Of a stretch of 60,000 bases of DNA, positions 39,101-54,100 are shown one piece after another. A model generated the notes under the pieces. That model saw nothing but the letters and a program-made list of their open reading frames with translations. It searched no databases and was not told the DNA's origin. This DNA comes from Apostichopus japonicus (lineage: Eukaryota > Echinodermata > Holothuroidea > Aspidochirotida > Stichopodidae), in assembly GCF_037975245.1 (NCBI RefSeq), contig NC_092564.1, forward strand, positions 24,736,484-24,796,483, in the 5' to 3' direction. Within the stretch, counting starts at the first letter, position 1; each line of letters starts with the position of its first letter. The translations under genes were made by a program, and so were the position numbers.

Positions 39101-42100
39101 TCGTTTGCATATCCAACAATATCACCAACTGTCACTGAACCAGAGGAACAGTTCTCTTCTGTGCCTACACAATACAAAATGCTTTTGTGTAATACAGACA
39201 TATTGAACTGATTCCTGATAGCTTTAACAACATAGATACATATATAACCCTTTCCTGTATGTTGAACAATGTTTGAATCTCTGGTCTCAATAGTTCTACA
39301 GACAATCTTTGTTAATATGTGTTATTAGCAAGATGGAGAATGTACTACCTATGATTTCTTGACAAACTCCAGCCTGCATGCTGAATCCTTCTATACAGCT
39401 ACACTGGGCCTGGTCACCTGCATTAACACAATCTTCATTCACTCCACAGGCATCCGGTGCTGCACACGGATCTGTAGTAAAACAATCAAAGATTCCTTCT
39501 TCATTACTAGTAACATCAATAGTGAAATAAATATATGTATGATCAATGGTATATACATTATAAACAATGGATGTATATACATCAACTTGTATAAATTATG
39601 TGACAATAAATATCATCTAAAATCTGTAACTGAGCAATGGTATAACCATGACTATTCACATAGGCATCAATGAATGATCCAATTATCCACTTCTTCATTA
39701 ACCAGTAATATCATAATGAAACAAATATATGTATGATCAATGGTACACATGAAGATAAACATTACATGTAGTACATCAACCTGTATAAATTATTTGACAT
39801 TAAATATCATTTTTAAACTGTAACTAAGCAATGGTAACCATGACTACACCTGTAGGCATCAATGAATGGACCCAAATTATCTACATCTTTACTCACAATT
39901 ATCCATAGGCAATGTTCTTATTTGAGAAGGATATATGCAAAGGGAAAATATTCTTTTGTCAATGCAAATGCATTTCCTTTGGTAAATATTGCTCATGGAT
40001 ATTTTTATTCATACATGCAGGAAGTATTTTTGCATTTTCATCTTGGAATCAGAGCAAGAATGAGAGGATGGACTTTTCTATCAATGGGGAGGATTGGGAG
40101 TGGTAATGGAGTTATAAACATTTGAAAAGAAAACCAACATCAATTACATTTTGGTTCTCAAATACTCCCATTAATGGCAGGGATGCTGAAGCAATTAAGA
40201 GTATCTTTAGTAGCAAATGCGATAGATTAGAAACTATGTTCTTCTCAAATGCAACTAAAGAGGTAGTGACAAGGAAAACTTTTACTAACAGAAATAATAC
40301 AAGGAGACTTCCTTGTAAACTGAATCTTCTTTGCTTCAAGTATGGTGGGCAGGATATGTGGTATAAATACACACACTAGTGTATGGTGGGATTGTTTACT
40401 GCCAGGCTAACTTACAAAGGCAGAAAACATGCACACAATACAAACAGCAGAGATGTCAGAGGGTTTATGTAGCCACTGGTACAAGGCATGTGATGCAGCT
40501 ATTTCAAAGATACAGATAAACCCACACAGGTTACCAAGCATTGGCATGTAAAACAGAGATAGAAGGGAGTAAACCAACTGGTACCACGTATGCAATACAA
40601 ACCACTTCAATGTTTTGGACATCTACCTGAAACTGGAACGCATTGGCACACACGAGGGGGTATTCAAGGGGGTTTGTACAACCATTTCACCGATTAATTA
40701 GATACCTACCAAATATTTCCACACACTGACCACCTTGTCGGGTAAATCCTGTTATACAGTTGCAGGTGATTGAGCCACCTTGTAGGCTGAGGCACTCTTC
40801 ATTTTCACCACAGATATCAGGAATTGAACACCCTGTGCAATGAAGGAGGACAGAAACATGGAATGATTCTAACTACATGCAGGCTAGGAAATAGAGAAAT
40901 TACATATCAAATGGATAACGATTGTCATTGTTATCAAAGGGAAGATTTTTTATATTTAAAAGGAGGAATGAAAAAAAATGAAAATAAATATACTACTTGC
41001 TTGAGAGGTATAGGATCTGACTACAGAAAATTTGGATATAAGTATCACAGTTAAAATGATAAGTCATAAAATTGACGGAATGGTATGGAGGGGACAGAAG
41101 TGTTTGCAAAGGACTTTATCTAATATATATAGATATGTAATAACGTTCAAAATATATATTTGCCAAGTCCCTTTTATCTCTTACACAAAACTAGGTCAAC
41201 ATTTGGTAAATTCACTAGTTGTGATTTTTATAGGTGCCCTACTGAATATAATTTCCCAATTGAAATACCAGAGTTACTGTTATTGACCAAAAAGTTGTTA
41301 TTGTATAATTTCATATTTACATGACTATAGAACATTTACACAGCTTTCTTCCTTTCTCTTTTTATCTTTCTTTCAAACTTAAGGGTGTTAACTGAAGTTA
41401 AAATGAGGTGAAAGTGATTTATGTAGATTTGACTTATTTTATGAAAAGCATCTGACTTTTGTAATTATTTTCTGTCTTGGTTCAATATTAAGGCAGGCCA
41501 TACAGTTTTTTGCTTTATTAAACATTGGTTTACAAGTTTTCAGTTAGTTTTCCACTCACATACATGTTATTTACTCACCTAAGTGAAACATGATGTATTT
41601 ATCAATCTCATGAACAAATTGAAAGTTTGATTAGAAAGATTGTCTGTGGATGTGGGATGGAGCCATTGAGATGGGTACAAAAATTAAGTTACCTGTTGCT
41701 AGCTGACAAGTTTCAGATATTCTTGTGTAACCTGCTTGGCATTCACAATTTGCTTGGCCAAGTACGACAGTACAATCTTCATTAATGTCACAAGCACCTA
41801 CAACTTCACAAGGGTTCACAACTGAGGAGGAATAACAAATCTGTTAATTAATGTTGATTAATACCACCATAATACATTCCCTACAGCCTCTGGGAGATAC
41901 AAAGCAAAAGTACACCAAAAAGCAACGTGGGGCGGGGGAGGGGGTCACTGTCACTTCATATTAAATACACGTCTGTAGATTATTATGGTATGAAATAAAT
42001 TTCCTGGATTTTCTTGGAATTATGCAATCTCTGTATTGGTTTAGAATATGCGATAGAAACAGGAATGGGTCACCTATACTCAAAACTCAATATTATTGCC

Positions 42101-45100
42101 AACTACTGGCATCCTGGATATCTGGCAAAAGTTTAGGGAATCAAACCCTTGACAAAAGTACTTGTAGAATATTGAGCAACTTAACAATTAGAGTAAATAC
42201 TGAATACGATTTACATAGGAATAAATTCATTCATTTTGCTAACGGTGTATGACTCTCATCGAGAAGCCTTGTTTTTCTCAAATCCATCAAATTAAATTAC
42301 AACAATCAATGCATCCTTACTATATAGCTACATCAGTGAGATAAGCTCCTAGACACAGAGAGCAATATGACCTCTTAAAGAGAGCGTGGTGGCCAATTGG
42401 CTAAGGCGTCGGACCTTTGATCCAAGGATTGCTGGTTCGATTCCTGCCTAGTTCATTACATTGTGTCCTTGGGCAAGATGCTTTATCTCACTTGCCTCTC
42501 TCCACCCAGGGGTTAATTGGGTACCTGTGAGGTAACTTGTCATTGGGCGCAGTATTTAACTGCTGCCGACTGGAGGGATTGTCTCTGGGACAGGTTATCA
42601 TTGACCAGGGGTAATATTACGTCTGTAAAGCCCTTTGAGACCTATTGCTGGTATAAAGCTGCTATATAAAAAGCAAATATTATTTTAGAAGCAGATGGAG
42701 GGATTAATTTAACAAAGCTATGGGTAATGTCTAACAAGGCACTGAGAGTGAAATTAGTTAAGTACTGCCACGATGTGAGTCACATGAACCTTATTGCCAG
42801 TATGCTTGTTTAAGCATCTCCTTGTTGGTATGATCAATCTAGGGTCCTATTATGCCTGCTCTATATAAGTGTAATTTTTACACTGACCTGTCAGTTGGCA
42901 GACTCCATTCTGGTAACTGTAGCCATCGATGCAATCACACACTGCCAAACCTGCCATTTCCGTACAGCGTTCATTGGTACTGCAGCGATTAGGATCATCA
43001 CACGGATTGGTAACTGGTTAGACAAATGGTGAATCAAACGCACATCAAATACAGTACTACACAGAATTACATAAGGATACGACAACTCAAAATAAATGCT
43101 ATTTTTTAATTATTAAACTTGAGTTGTCACAAGTTATTGATGAATTTGTTCCAATTATTTATTTGCAAATTATTCATTCTTAGGAAAGTGATTAATTTGA
43201 TATCATATAGTAATTCTTATATATGCACTGGACTAATTTCTCTAGTGTACTATAAAAGAATTAACTTAAATTAATTATGCATTGGTTAAGTTGGAACGTA
43301 GTGATTAATAAACTAAATATATTAATTGATCATCATTTATTATAATCAATTTAATATCACATGAATGTACACCCTTGCCTTTTAATAGAACATGAACCAA
43401 ACTGAAATGAAGCTTAAAGATGAAAACACGAATAGTATGTCAGCTTAATTTTCTTGCAATAATTCTCAGACACAAAACTGGAAGTTTTATTTGACTTTGT
43501 GATGGTGAAACAATTTGAACGGTTACAAAAGTGAAACTTCTATGACAATTCGCTAACAATTGTTGCTTGTGATGTAAGTTTTCATAGTTGAAGGGAAGGT
43601 TATTGAAATAATCTGGTACCATGCTTAAAAATTGTCTCCTTTACTCCTCTAACATGTGAGCTGAAATGCTTTATAATTAAAGTGCATTGTAGTTATACTC
43701 CAACGTGCTTCGAAGACTTTCATGCCTTAGCGACTGTCTATTTCTGTGGACTGCTTTCCATTCGCTGCCACCATGTCATGTTTCTTTGTTTAGTTATATG
43801 AGTTCTTTAAGCAATCAAGTAGAACACCGTCGAAGTTGAGTATTAACATGTTATATTTTATTGCGTAACATAGTCATGCTGTACAGGACAGATATTGAAC
43901 GACATGTCCAAGTTTACGAGTTGACAGATGGAGAGACAGGGTGAACAAGGACGAGCAGACGACATGCTCTAACTTATATATCAATATGCAAATGCACAGC
44001 TCATTAACAAACAGGTGCAGATTCTACAATGTAGTGCATCGTTTGCACACAGACATCTTATGAATATTCAATAATATTACAGCTATGTAAGCATGTTATA
44101 CTCACCACCCTGAAGCTGACAGACTCCACCAACGTCAACATAACCTTCTATACAGACACAGACAATGGACCCACTAGCCTCACGGAAAATACAATCTTGG
44201 TTGGCATCGCAAATGTCTGGCATGCTTATGCAGGGATTTTGAGCTGGATTGGGATAAAAGAGATCAACATTAAGACAATTAAATATCATATGAAGAGCAC
44301 ACATGTCACATCGTTCCAAAGGAAAATTTATTTATTTATGAGTAAATTAATCATTTTTTGTTTTTAGTCTGAAAATTGCCAACAGTTATTTTAAATTATA
44401 ATAATCTATGTTTTTTATAATATTAATGATAGTTTCCTTAGTTACTTTATGTAATCTTGATTCAAAATGTACAATGATTGTTGTGAAACACAAATCAATA
44501 GAGAGACGAAATATTCATGCATTATTAAAACTAGGAACACATCATTGATATGGGTTCAAAGAAGTTAAAAAGTAAATATATGTAGCTGTTAAGAAAACAA
44601 GTGTGCCCAAATTTGGAATGGGAAAGAGGGAGGGAGGGCGGGGAATATTCTGAAACTTTAACTGAGATTCTTTTACTTAGATTTCTGTAGGATTATCCAG
44701 AACAATCTTGCATTTTGGTGACCATGTAGGTATGAGACACCCCTGGAACCTATTCCCGTATCTCACAACACAATATATTCCTCTACCTCATAAACTGCTA
44801 TTTGCCCTAATGGAAGCTGAATGAGTATAGATTATAGTATGGTAACTCTACAACTTTCATTGGTGGTATCTTACATACATTACTAAACAAAAGAAAGTGG
44901 AATGTGGTTTCAAAACAATTATAGACGTTAATCATGAATAGACATAACGAGAGGGATAACTCTAAAATTAATTATGATGACAACCTTTCCAGTTGGCTGT
45001 TAGTTCAGTTATAGTATTGTAAACGACACAAAAACAGTTTTGTACCTTTCTAAAGACAATGAAACCTGATCATAACTCAATTGACTTTTAGAATCATGAG

Positions 45101-48100
45101 GGATGATAGCCACCCACTCCATCAATATTTCAACAGAGCGGTTATTCCTAGAAGTGGAACGATGAGGCTACCACCTTCTCATACGAATCGAAACTTCCTT
45201 ATTCATTCCACAATGCATCAAACTTTTTAATGAAGACTTTCAATGTTAGATCTCGTCTGGCTGTTTCTTCTGTTCCAACTGTCCTCTCTTGTCATTGTCC
45301 TGAGCTTTGTATATTGTTTTACTGCATGTTTTAAAATGTCTTATGTTTTCATATCCTTACAATTGTTTGATACTGTACGTTTTAGGTTTTCATATATTAA
45401 TGTTTGTATCTCATATCCTGTTTTATACGGACATGCAATTACCCTGGTGGTTTAAAAAAGTTGATCTAATCTAATCTAGCACACCAATAACTCATCATCA
45501 CTTCAGTATTACCTTGCTACATGTTACTGTAATTCAATAAAAGAATGAAAATTACCTGTGTCTTCTTGACAGACTCCATCTTGTCTGGAATAACCTGGTA
45601 TGCATTCACAGAAAGGTGACCCCGCTATGTCTGTGCATACTTCGTTAACAGAGCAAACACTCGCCACACTGCATGCGCTCTCAGCTTGATGAAATAATAA
45701 TAGTACCATAATACATATGTTATTATATAAGTATGTTACAAACAAGGAAATGAGATGTAGGGATTTTTTATGTAAGTTAAAATTTGCTATTAAACTTGAG
45801 AAAGAACTCAAGCAATGAGGCAAAGCTTTTATTTCTTACGAGCAGTTAAAAGACTCATTTAGTAACTGCACTATACTGTTCAGTTAATTACGATGCATCA
45901 TTGTTTTTGTATGCACTTATCATTACTTGTTAAAGGTTTTTGACGTTATTGTATCCAAATATATTCGATATGGCACAAGAATGTTACCAATACAGATACT
46001 AAGCGTGGTAAAAAAAAAAATAAAAAAAAATAAAAAAAAAACCAACATATGTTACAATGGCAAACGACTTCAATGTAACGTCACATCTATTTAGAGAATA
46101 TATCTTAAATGACTGAGTGAACATTGCCCATGTTGTGTATTCTCTCTATATAAACACATTGTTTTCTTTGGCAGATGGAATTCATTTCTAACATGGCAGC
46201 ATTCAATCAAAACATTCAAATTTGTTCTCCAACAACAATAATGCAACTTCTTCAATGAAAGGTATTCTTCTTTGAGACTTTCTTTTGCAATGGAATGGAA
46301 CTAAATCTTCTTGAAGAGTTGATCATATTACCTTCACAAGAATTTTCATTGACGCGAACAAACCCCGGTTGGCATACGCACTGGAATTGTCCGATGCCCA
46401 GAGGTTCACAGACCTCATTCAGTCCACAAAGAGATGACAGACTAGATACACAGACATCGACAGCTGACATGTTAAGAGAAAAAGAAAGAATATATCCTTT
46501 GCAGCTCTGTATAGTATTAAACATGAAAGAAGTTCACAGCTGATCTCACTGATCCAGAATTGAAGAAGAGAGAATGTAAGAAACTAAATCATTATTATAC
46601 AAATAATGAATGGTTATGAGTGCAATAGTGCAAATATTTCATGAGTTGAAAGATGGAATGTTCCATTCAACGAGGCGCAGCCGAGTTGAATGGAACAAAT
46701 TACATCTTTCAACGAATGAAATATTTCCACTATTGCACGAATGGAAATCATTCATTATTTATTTTATACAACACCTTCAAATTTGGATATAATTGGATGT
46801 TAAATGCACTCATGCAACAGATTGTTTTGAACAGACAGGTTTCTCTGCTCTCTTACCGTTGAAAAAAGTGCTATCAAAAAAGTATAACCCATGGTTCTAT
46901 TTCATAGAGTGCGATACAGCGGATTTTGCATGCAATCGACGAGCAATTGACCAATCAAATGGCCGGAATATAATTAGGTGTTGTATAACACAGACTAACA
47001 TGATGAAAGAGCAAAGAATGATGTATATTAGCCCGATTGATAACAAACTTCTGAAGAAGTCACATCTTTTACATCCTGCCACAACGATCACACACAAACA
47101 ATAGTTTTTAGTAAGCCTCCCTAACTATTAGATGAATTCCAAGAATATTACATTATGGATATGATGATCTCATTTTCACATAGTGATTTACCCTTTGCAA
47201 AAATAGCGGACACAACAATAGCTTTAACTCAGCACAAACATATTGCCAAACCAATACTCAGATTATCCTAATCAAAATGTTCTTTAATATTAACCATGAG
47301 ATCCTTTAATATGAACCATAGCATCTTTTAGTATTAGCCATACCATCATTAAAAACTAACCATAGCATCTAATAATATTAGCCATAGCATCCATTAAATA
47401 TTAGCCATAACATCCTTTAAAATTAGCCATAGTATCATTAAATGTTAAGCTATAACATCATTAAATATTAGCCATAACATCCATAAATTATGACCATAGC
47501 ATCCTTTAATATTAGCCATATCATCAATTAATATTAGCCATACCATCATTAAATATTAGCCATAACATCCACTAATATTACCCATAACATCCACTAATAT
47601 TAGCCATTGCACCCATTAAATATTAGCCATAACATCCATTAATATTAGCCATAGCATGCATTAAATATTAGCCATAGCATCATTAAATATTAAGCTATAG
47701 CATCCTTTAATATTAACCATATCATGCTTTAATACTTACCATAGCATCATTTAGTATTAACCCTAGCATCGTTAAGTATTATCCATAGCGTCCATTGTTA
47801 TCTTGCATAGCGTCCTATCATATTAATCCTAGCGACTCTTAATGTTAACCATAGCAACCTTTGTTATCAAGCATAGCATCCTTTTAATAATCATAGCGTA
47901 AATTAGTATTAAGCATGCATAGCATCCTTAAATGATAGGAAATCAAATAATTACCTGTGCATTCTCCATTGAGCATTTCAAAGAACTCTCTACACACACA
48001 TTCATGGGCTCCAAGATCTAAACTGACACAGACCTCATTAGGCCTGGATGAACAGAGAGTGGCATCACTGGTGCAAATATCAGCAGCTAAAGCAAGAACA

Positions 48101-51100
48101 AAAATTGGCACAAGAAGCTGACATTTACTATCAAAATATTTCAACATCTGATTTATTTCATATTTTGTATTCTTGCTGTTTTAAAAATGAAGATAGGGTG
48201 CAATCAAAGCAGGTGCTGGTACAAGTAAGTGGGTATGGGCTACCTCCTTATCTGTCCAGTTATTACATAATGACCCTTAGTCCAAAACATACCCACTGCT
48301 CTCGTCCCACATTAAGAAAAAAATGCAAATGTTTATTTGGAAAAATCTGGTAATGCTGTTGAATTTCTTATTGGAAGGACTTTATCTTTGCATTCAACAC
48401 TAAATTGTCACTGTCTGTGTTAAAACTCTCACAATTATTCCCCTTAAATGTTGGAATAACCTTGAAAGTTTTTGATGGCCTACAAGGAAAGTCTAAGATT
48501 TGCTTCAACCTGACCTACTGTACACATCATGTAACATTGTTTGTGCCAAGGTGAATCTATGGGGTTCCTCAAAGCAACTCCTGAAATATAAACTTTAGGT
48601 TAATTTTGGTAGCCTATCCACCCCATTTCCCACTGAATAGAACCAGCTACATGAAATACGATACAAAATTCATTGGCAGAATGCCATGTTTATCCCAATC
48701 CTATCTGTGATAACCCTAAATGTATCCCTTTAATCTTCCCTGTTTTTCCACCAATGCTGGGATGGAGCTTCACCCACTACTCACCGACACAGTCGTTCAT
48801 CTGCTCATTTCTGACGAAGCCAAGTAAACAGTCACACCTGTACTCCGCCAGGGCAGTATCCACACACAGCTGGGTGGATGTACAAAGATTAGGGTCAGCG
48901 TTGCATGCACTCTCAGCTAAAACCAAGAGAGAAAGGGTGTAAATTAGATGCAAATTGAGCAGGATATTGGACTTCATTGGTAAACATATCAAGTAAATGC
49001 AAAAGTAATAATATATTTCCCAAAATCAGTGCCTGAGAAACTTAACATTAAAAACACTTTTATTGTGATATGGTTTCAAAAAATCAAACTGCACTGAAAA
49101 GTGATCATCACATTCAGACTTCTGACTGAATGAATAACATGTTTTATATTGTGTTTGACTTTATTAACAATTTAAGCCATTCGGTCTATCTTCTTTCCAA
49201 CAGTATATAGGTTACAGGTTTGCCTGACTTATTGTTTTACTGGTTCTGTCTGGTATTAGGTACACTAACAGTGAATTTTACATGTCAAGGGACTCCTAGG
49301 GCAATTTTGGAATTAATTATAAAGTCCAAGGTTACTGCATTTGTCTCTTATCCCTGTTTTTCTGGATAAATTCCCCAAACTGCACGGTATCACCAAGGTT
49401 AAGAGTTTATGAAACAAGATATTATGCATGTATAGGTTTTAATCAGGTTTTCCACTCATCCATTAAAGATAATCATAAACTTGACAAAGTAATTTAAAAT
49501 GGCAAATTCTTTTAAAGGGAAGCAAGACAGCCTAGGCATGCAGCTTGTTTAAGACAATGGGAGGCCCTGCAAAATGCATGTGTTCCTGTCATTAAGATTG
49601 AAGACAATTTAGAGGTTTGAACATATAATTATGCATGATATACCGATTGGAGACCAATTTTAGACATTGAATGCAGTTTAAAAAACTTGAGACTCAAGAC
49701 CATTATGAGGTACCAAAGCCATCCAAATTAATTAATGTAAATTATTATGTTATATTATACTAGGTTTACAGTCTTGTTTCAGGGCCAGGGCCCTCTCACA
49801 TGACTTTAAAACTTAACCCTGGTCATTGGTAACTTGTCACACCTACACACCAAAGTGTGCACAATTCAATCAATCTCTCCTGGGGCACCACAGTGCACCA
49901 CAACCATGTGTCCCCCGGGGGACTTCCCATAGGGTGCAGCCACAAACCGGCGCACGCAACTATATTTACAAGTTACCTCGCAAGTCCCCATTTATACACC
50001 TGGGGTGAAGAGAGGCAATGGAGATAAAGCGCCTTGCCCAAGGACACAACGCAATGATCTGGCCAGGACTCGAACCTGTAATCCTTAGATCACAAGACAA
50101 CTGCCTTAACCACTTGACCACAACGCCCTCTCATTATTACAAGTCAGTTCAGTAGAGAGGAACAGAGGCCATTAACTTTAAATAAACAAAAGTTTGTGGC
50201 TTTCATTTCCCTTTGGTTAAGAACACAGGTAATTTACACAAGTAATGTTATGTATGACGTATAGAAGATATTAACTTACCGATACACATTCCGTTACGTT
50301 GAAAGAAGCCTTGCTTACATTCACAGACAGCAGCTCCATTTACATTAACACAGATTTCATTTTCAGCATCACTGCAAGGATTGTTGCCAACACGACAGAC
50401 AAACTCTAGATTCACTACAGAGAAACAAGGAAGAGAGTATCACATTACCATGACAACTGGTTTCAGATCTCAGTAAAAAATTCCAGCATATTTTACAAAT
50501 CATAAAATCATCCCAAAGGTTTCCACATTTTACTCTTTGGAGAAGTAATTGGCATTCCAAATGTTAAGAGCCAGCCTCCTAGAAATTTACATTATTTCAT
50601 TCTTCTGGTTTGCTTTACACACACACCTGATGTCAAATTTGCACTTCTTCAAAAGACCTTTGGAATTACTGCACATTACTGGATATTTAGGTCCAAGTAG
50701 GAGAAATTTCCTGGGAACACAGTAACAATGTGACCACCAAGAAAATTTAAATAAAAATGTTTAAAAAATGTTAATTGGCGATGCAGAATTAGTTGACTAT
50801 GGTCAATACTTCTGCTCATTACACTATATGTATTAAACTGTACATGGCTACAAGCTCACTTTGCTGATAATGTAGTATGCAAATGACCATTATACAAACT
50901 GCTGTCCATCATAATGGGGTACGTAGAACTCACATCCCATTGGTTCAACGATGGGTCTAATTAACCAACCACATTCCATGTCAAACTGTCATCGGTGGCC
51001 CCCACCACTTGCCGTGATGCCCTTAGAAATCATGTTAGTAACGGCAACACCTGCCTTGCCCCCTTTACTTCAAGCTGATGTATGATGTTTAAGAATATAT

Positions 51101-54100
51101 TAAATTAAATGTATAGAAGGGAAAAGTGTTACATTCATCTTTCAATTATTTCTTTACATGTTTTCTATCACTCTCGAAAACTGTCATCGGTGCCCTTTCA
51201 AATTTTGTGCCTTAAATAGAAAGTTGAATACTGTTGCACGGCACCAAGCCATTTCAATGAAAATCCAAGGCCATTTCTAATTTGCCCTGAAGAAAAATTG
51301 CCTGGCCCTGTTCAAATCACTGAATTAAAATCAATGAACAGATACATATTTACTAGTCTTACTTTGTATCTTAATTACAAATCAATCTATTGAATAACAT
51401 AGCTTCATTCGATGATATGTTTAAGGCGTAGGTTTGATACTTACTAACGCACTGTCCATTAATGTTGTCAAAGCCATCTGCACAAACACATCTATAGGAA
51501 CCTTCATTGTTGAGACAGACTTGGTTCTCTCCAGTGCAAATGGTTGGATCGTTGCATTCAATTATATCTGAAAATACCAAGGAGAGTGACTAAAATAAAA
51601 ACACTTCCCTGATTCATTTAAGATTTTGACCTGCACAACAGAATAATGTGTGCTGTTTGTTATGTACCTGCGAACCAGCTAGGGTAAGGAGTTTTAAGTT
51701 CACCAAGATATAAACTTATGTAAATATAAATTATGCCCCTGATAAAATAAAATGAAAAGCCAAAAATAGCAAAAATGAAATTCTGAAGGAACATTACTAG
51801 GCAATACTTGTCTCATATAATCCGTGGCACTTTGGATATATTAATACCTTGGGTTTTCAAACTTTTATTGGTGGTGATCCAAATTATCTTGTTGATCATT
51901 TTGGCAACCCTCCAGTGAAAGACATTGTTGTCTGCCTAATGGGTCTACAGGCGGAGTACCCCCCTCACATTTGAGATATTTGTATGTGAATAATGGGCTT
52001 AGTGTGCTTAATTGTGCTTAGTACCAAAATGGTGTCCTTTTTTCCAACTTCAGAAGTAATTTTATGTTCACCATTTTTCCAGTGTTTTCCACAAGTACCA
52101 GTAATACTTTTTACCTTCCAATTTGTTGGAGACCCTACAAGATATTTTGGGAAGGGTTGTGATCCCCACCCCCCCTACTTTGAATACCAGGAGGGGAGAG
52201 GAAGGAGGTATAAGGGTGTTAGACTCACCTTGACAATCTCCATTTGGATCGAGGAAGAACCCAGTTCTACAGACACAGGAGTAAGTACCGGAGAGGTTGA
52301 TACACTCCGTCTTAGGATCAGTGCATGGTGACATTGTGCATTCATTGATATCTGTACAACACATAAATCATGAGTGGAAGTAAACAATCACTATAAATCA
52401 TTATTTAACATTTTACAAATTAGGGCCTAAAGTCTTGGCTACTGATAAAAGATGAACTAGTGACACAAGAGCCTTTTGGGACTGATATTATCAGAATCAC
52501 ATCTACTCTTAACAAGTATATTCTTCATTGATTATGAACTACATTGTAAGTCAAAAAGGAGCTACATTCTTTGTCACACATGCTAAACATAGTAGGATAG
52601 TATCTGAAAATTTGCAGAAAATAATTTTCACAAACAGAAGGATTCTGCAGTGTGTATTTTGCACAATCTGCCATATTTTGGGAGTTTCGAAAGACCCTGT
52701 TTGATGTCATTCAATATATTCATGAATTAAATAATCTCAAAAAAAGGCAGATTCTGACTTGACTTGATGCTTCGTGAAGCTTCTAACCTTTGAATGTGTA
52801 AAAGGATAATATATATATTTATCCATACATTATTTTTCCATACTGCATTGGCAACCTAATTCCTTTTATTATTATTTTCTGTTTTAGTGAGATGGTCAAG
52901 CAGCAATTATATTTACAGGTTTTGCCTGCTAAAGAAATAATTTGGTTTAAATACACTCACCTTTGCACTGAGCTTCATCCATTGTATAACCATCCAGACA
53001 GTCGCACCTATGGCTACCAGGAAGATTGACACAGACCGAGTTGGCAGGGCAACGGATGGGGAATTCATCACATTCATTAATATCTAATAGAGTAGGAGAT
53101 AAAAATAGTGGGGAAAAAAGAACCAAAAAGGAATAGAACTGAAATAAAAAATCAAATTTTACAAGACGGCACTGCATGAGCTCCAGGATGCAGCTTCTAA
53201 GTCTATAATATGTAACTGTAATTGTTTGACCTAACCCCCAGGGGGTTAGCCCCCCACTCTTAGTCACAGCATTTCTGAAAAAGCAAAAAAACTCAGAGAA
53301 ACTTGCATCTGTTAGATTATGCTAAGAAATGTGCAGTAAGCTTACATTCCAATCAGAGGTTATAGACAAATCTTCCTCACAACAAGTATTAGAAGACTTA
53401 GCATCCATGGGTAAGTTGCCAAATTTGAGGGGAAAATCCTTGTTGTAAGAATGCTTGTTTCAAATTTTGCTATGGCTCTTATGACTTCATGTACTCGCAA
53501 CAGTGATAGAACCATTCATCAGTTAGAAACACACTAATAGATATAATTATCATCATTATCAAAGTGGGCAAGGGGAATGGTCAGATGAAATGTTAGGCCA
53601 AGAATCTTGCAAGAATCCTTGGACAATTTATTTTTATTTCTAGCATGATATACTGGACTCGGCAACAGGGAAAAAAGGCAAAAGCCTGATTATTTAGAAA
53701 CAAATTACTTTCACACATGGTCCATTAAGAATACTACAAATTGCACAAACCTTCACATCTTGTAGCTGTGACTAATTCGTAACCCGGATCGCAGGAACAT
53801 ACAAAGTTATTTAGCTGATCAATACACACTATGTTAGTCCCTTGGCAAGGATTCGATTCACATATATGAGCTGAGAGAGACAATTAGAAAGTTAAAAAAT
53901 TAAAATGTATACAAAAGAATGTGTCTCATTAAAATAGATTATTACTAGTTTAACCAAATGCATGATCACTGGTTCCACCGCCCACCTCCCCAACCCCCTC
54001 AAAATAAGAATCATCCCTCCTATGAAATGAAGATAGCAAACCCTCTCAGCAATCAAATTTGTATTTGTTTGTCTTTGTTTGTATTTGTATTTGTATTTGA

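Noticed and set aside
39064-39172. Possible additional exon on the minus strand before exon 22
   Set aside because: Open for a while, but only one cysteine and no EGF pattern; neighbours already join in phase.
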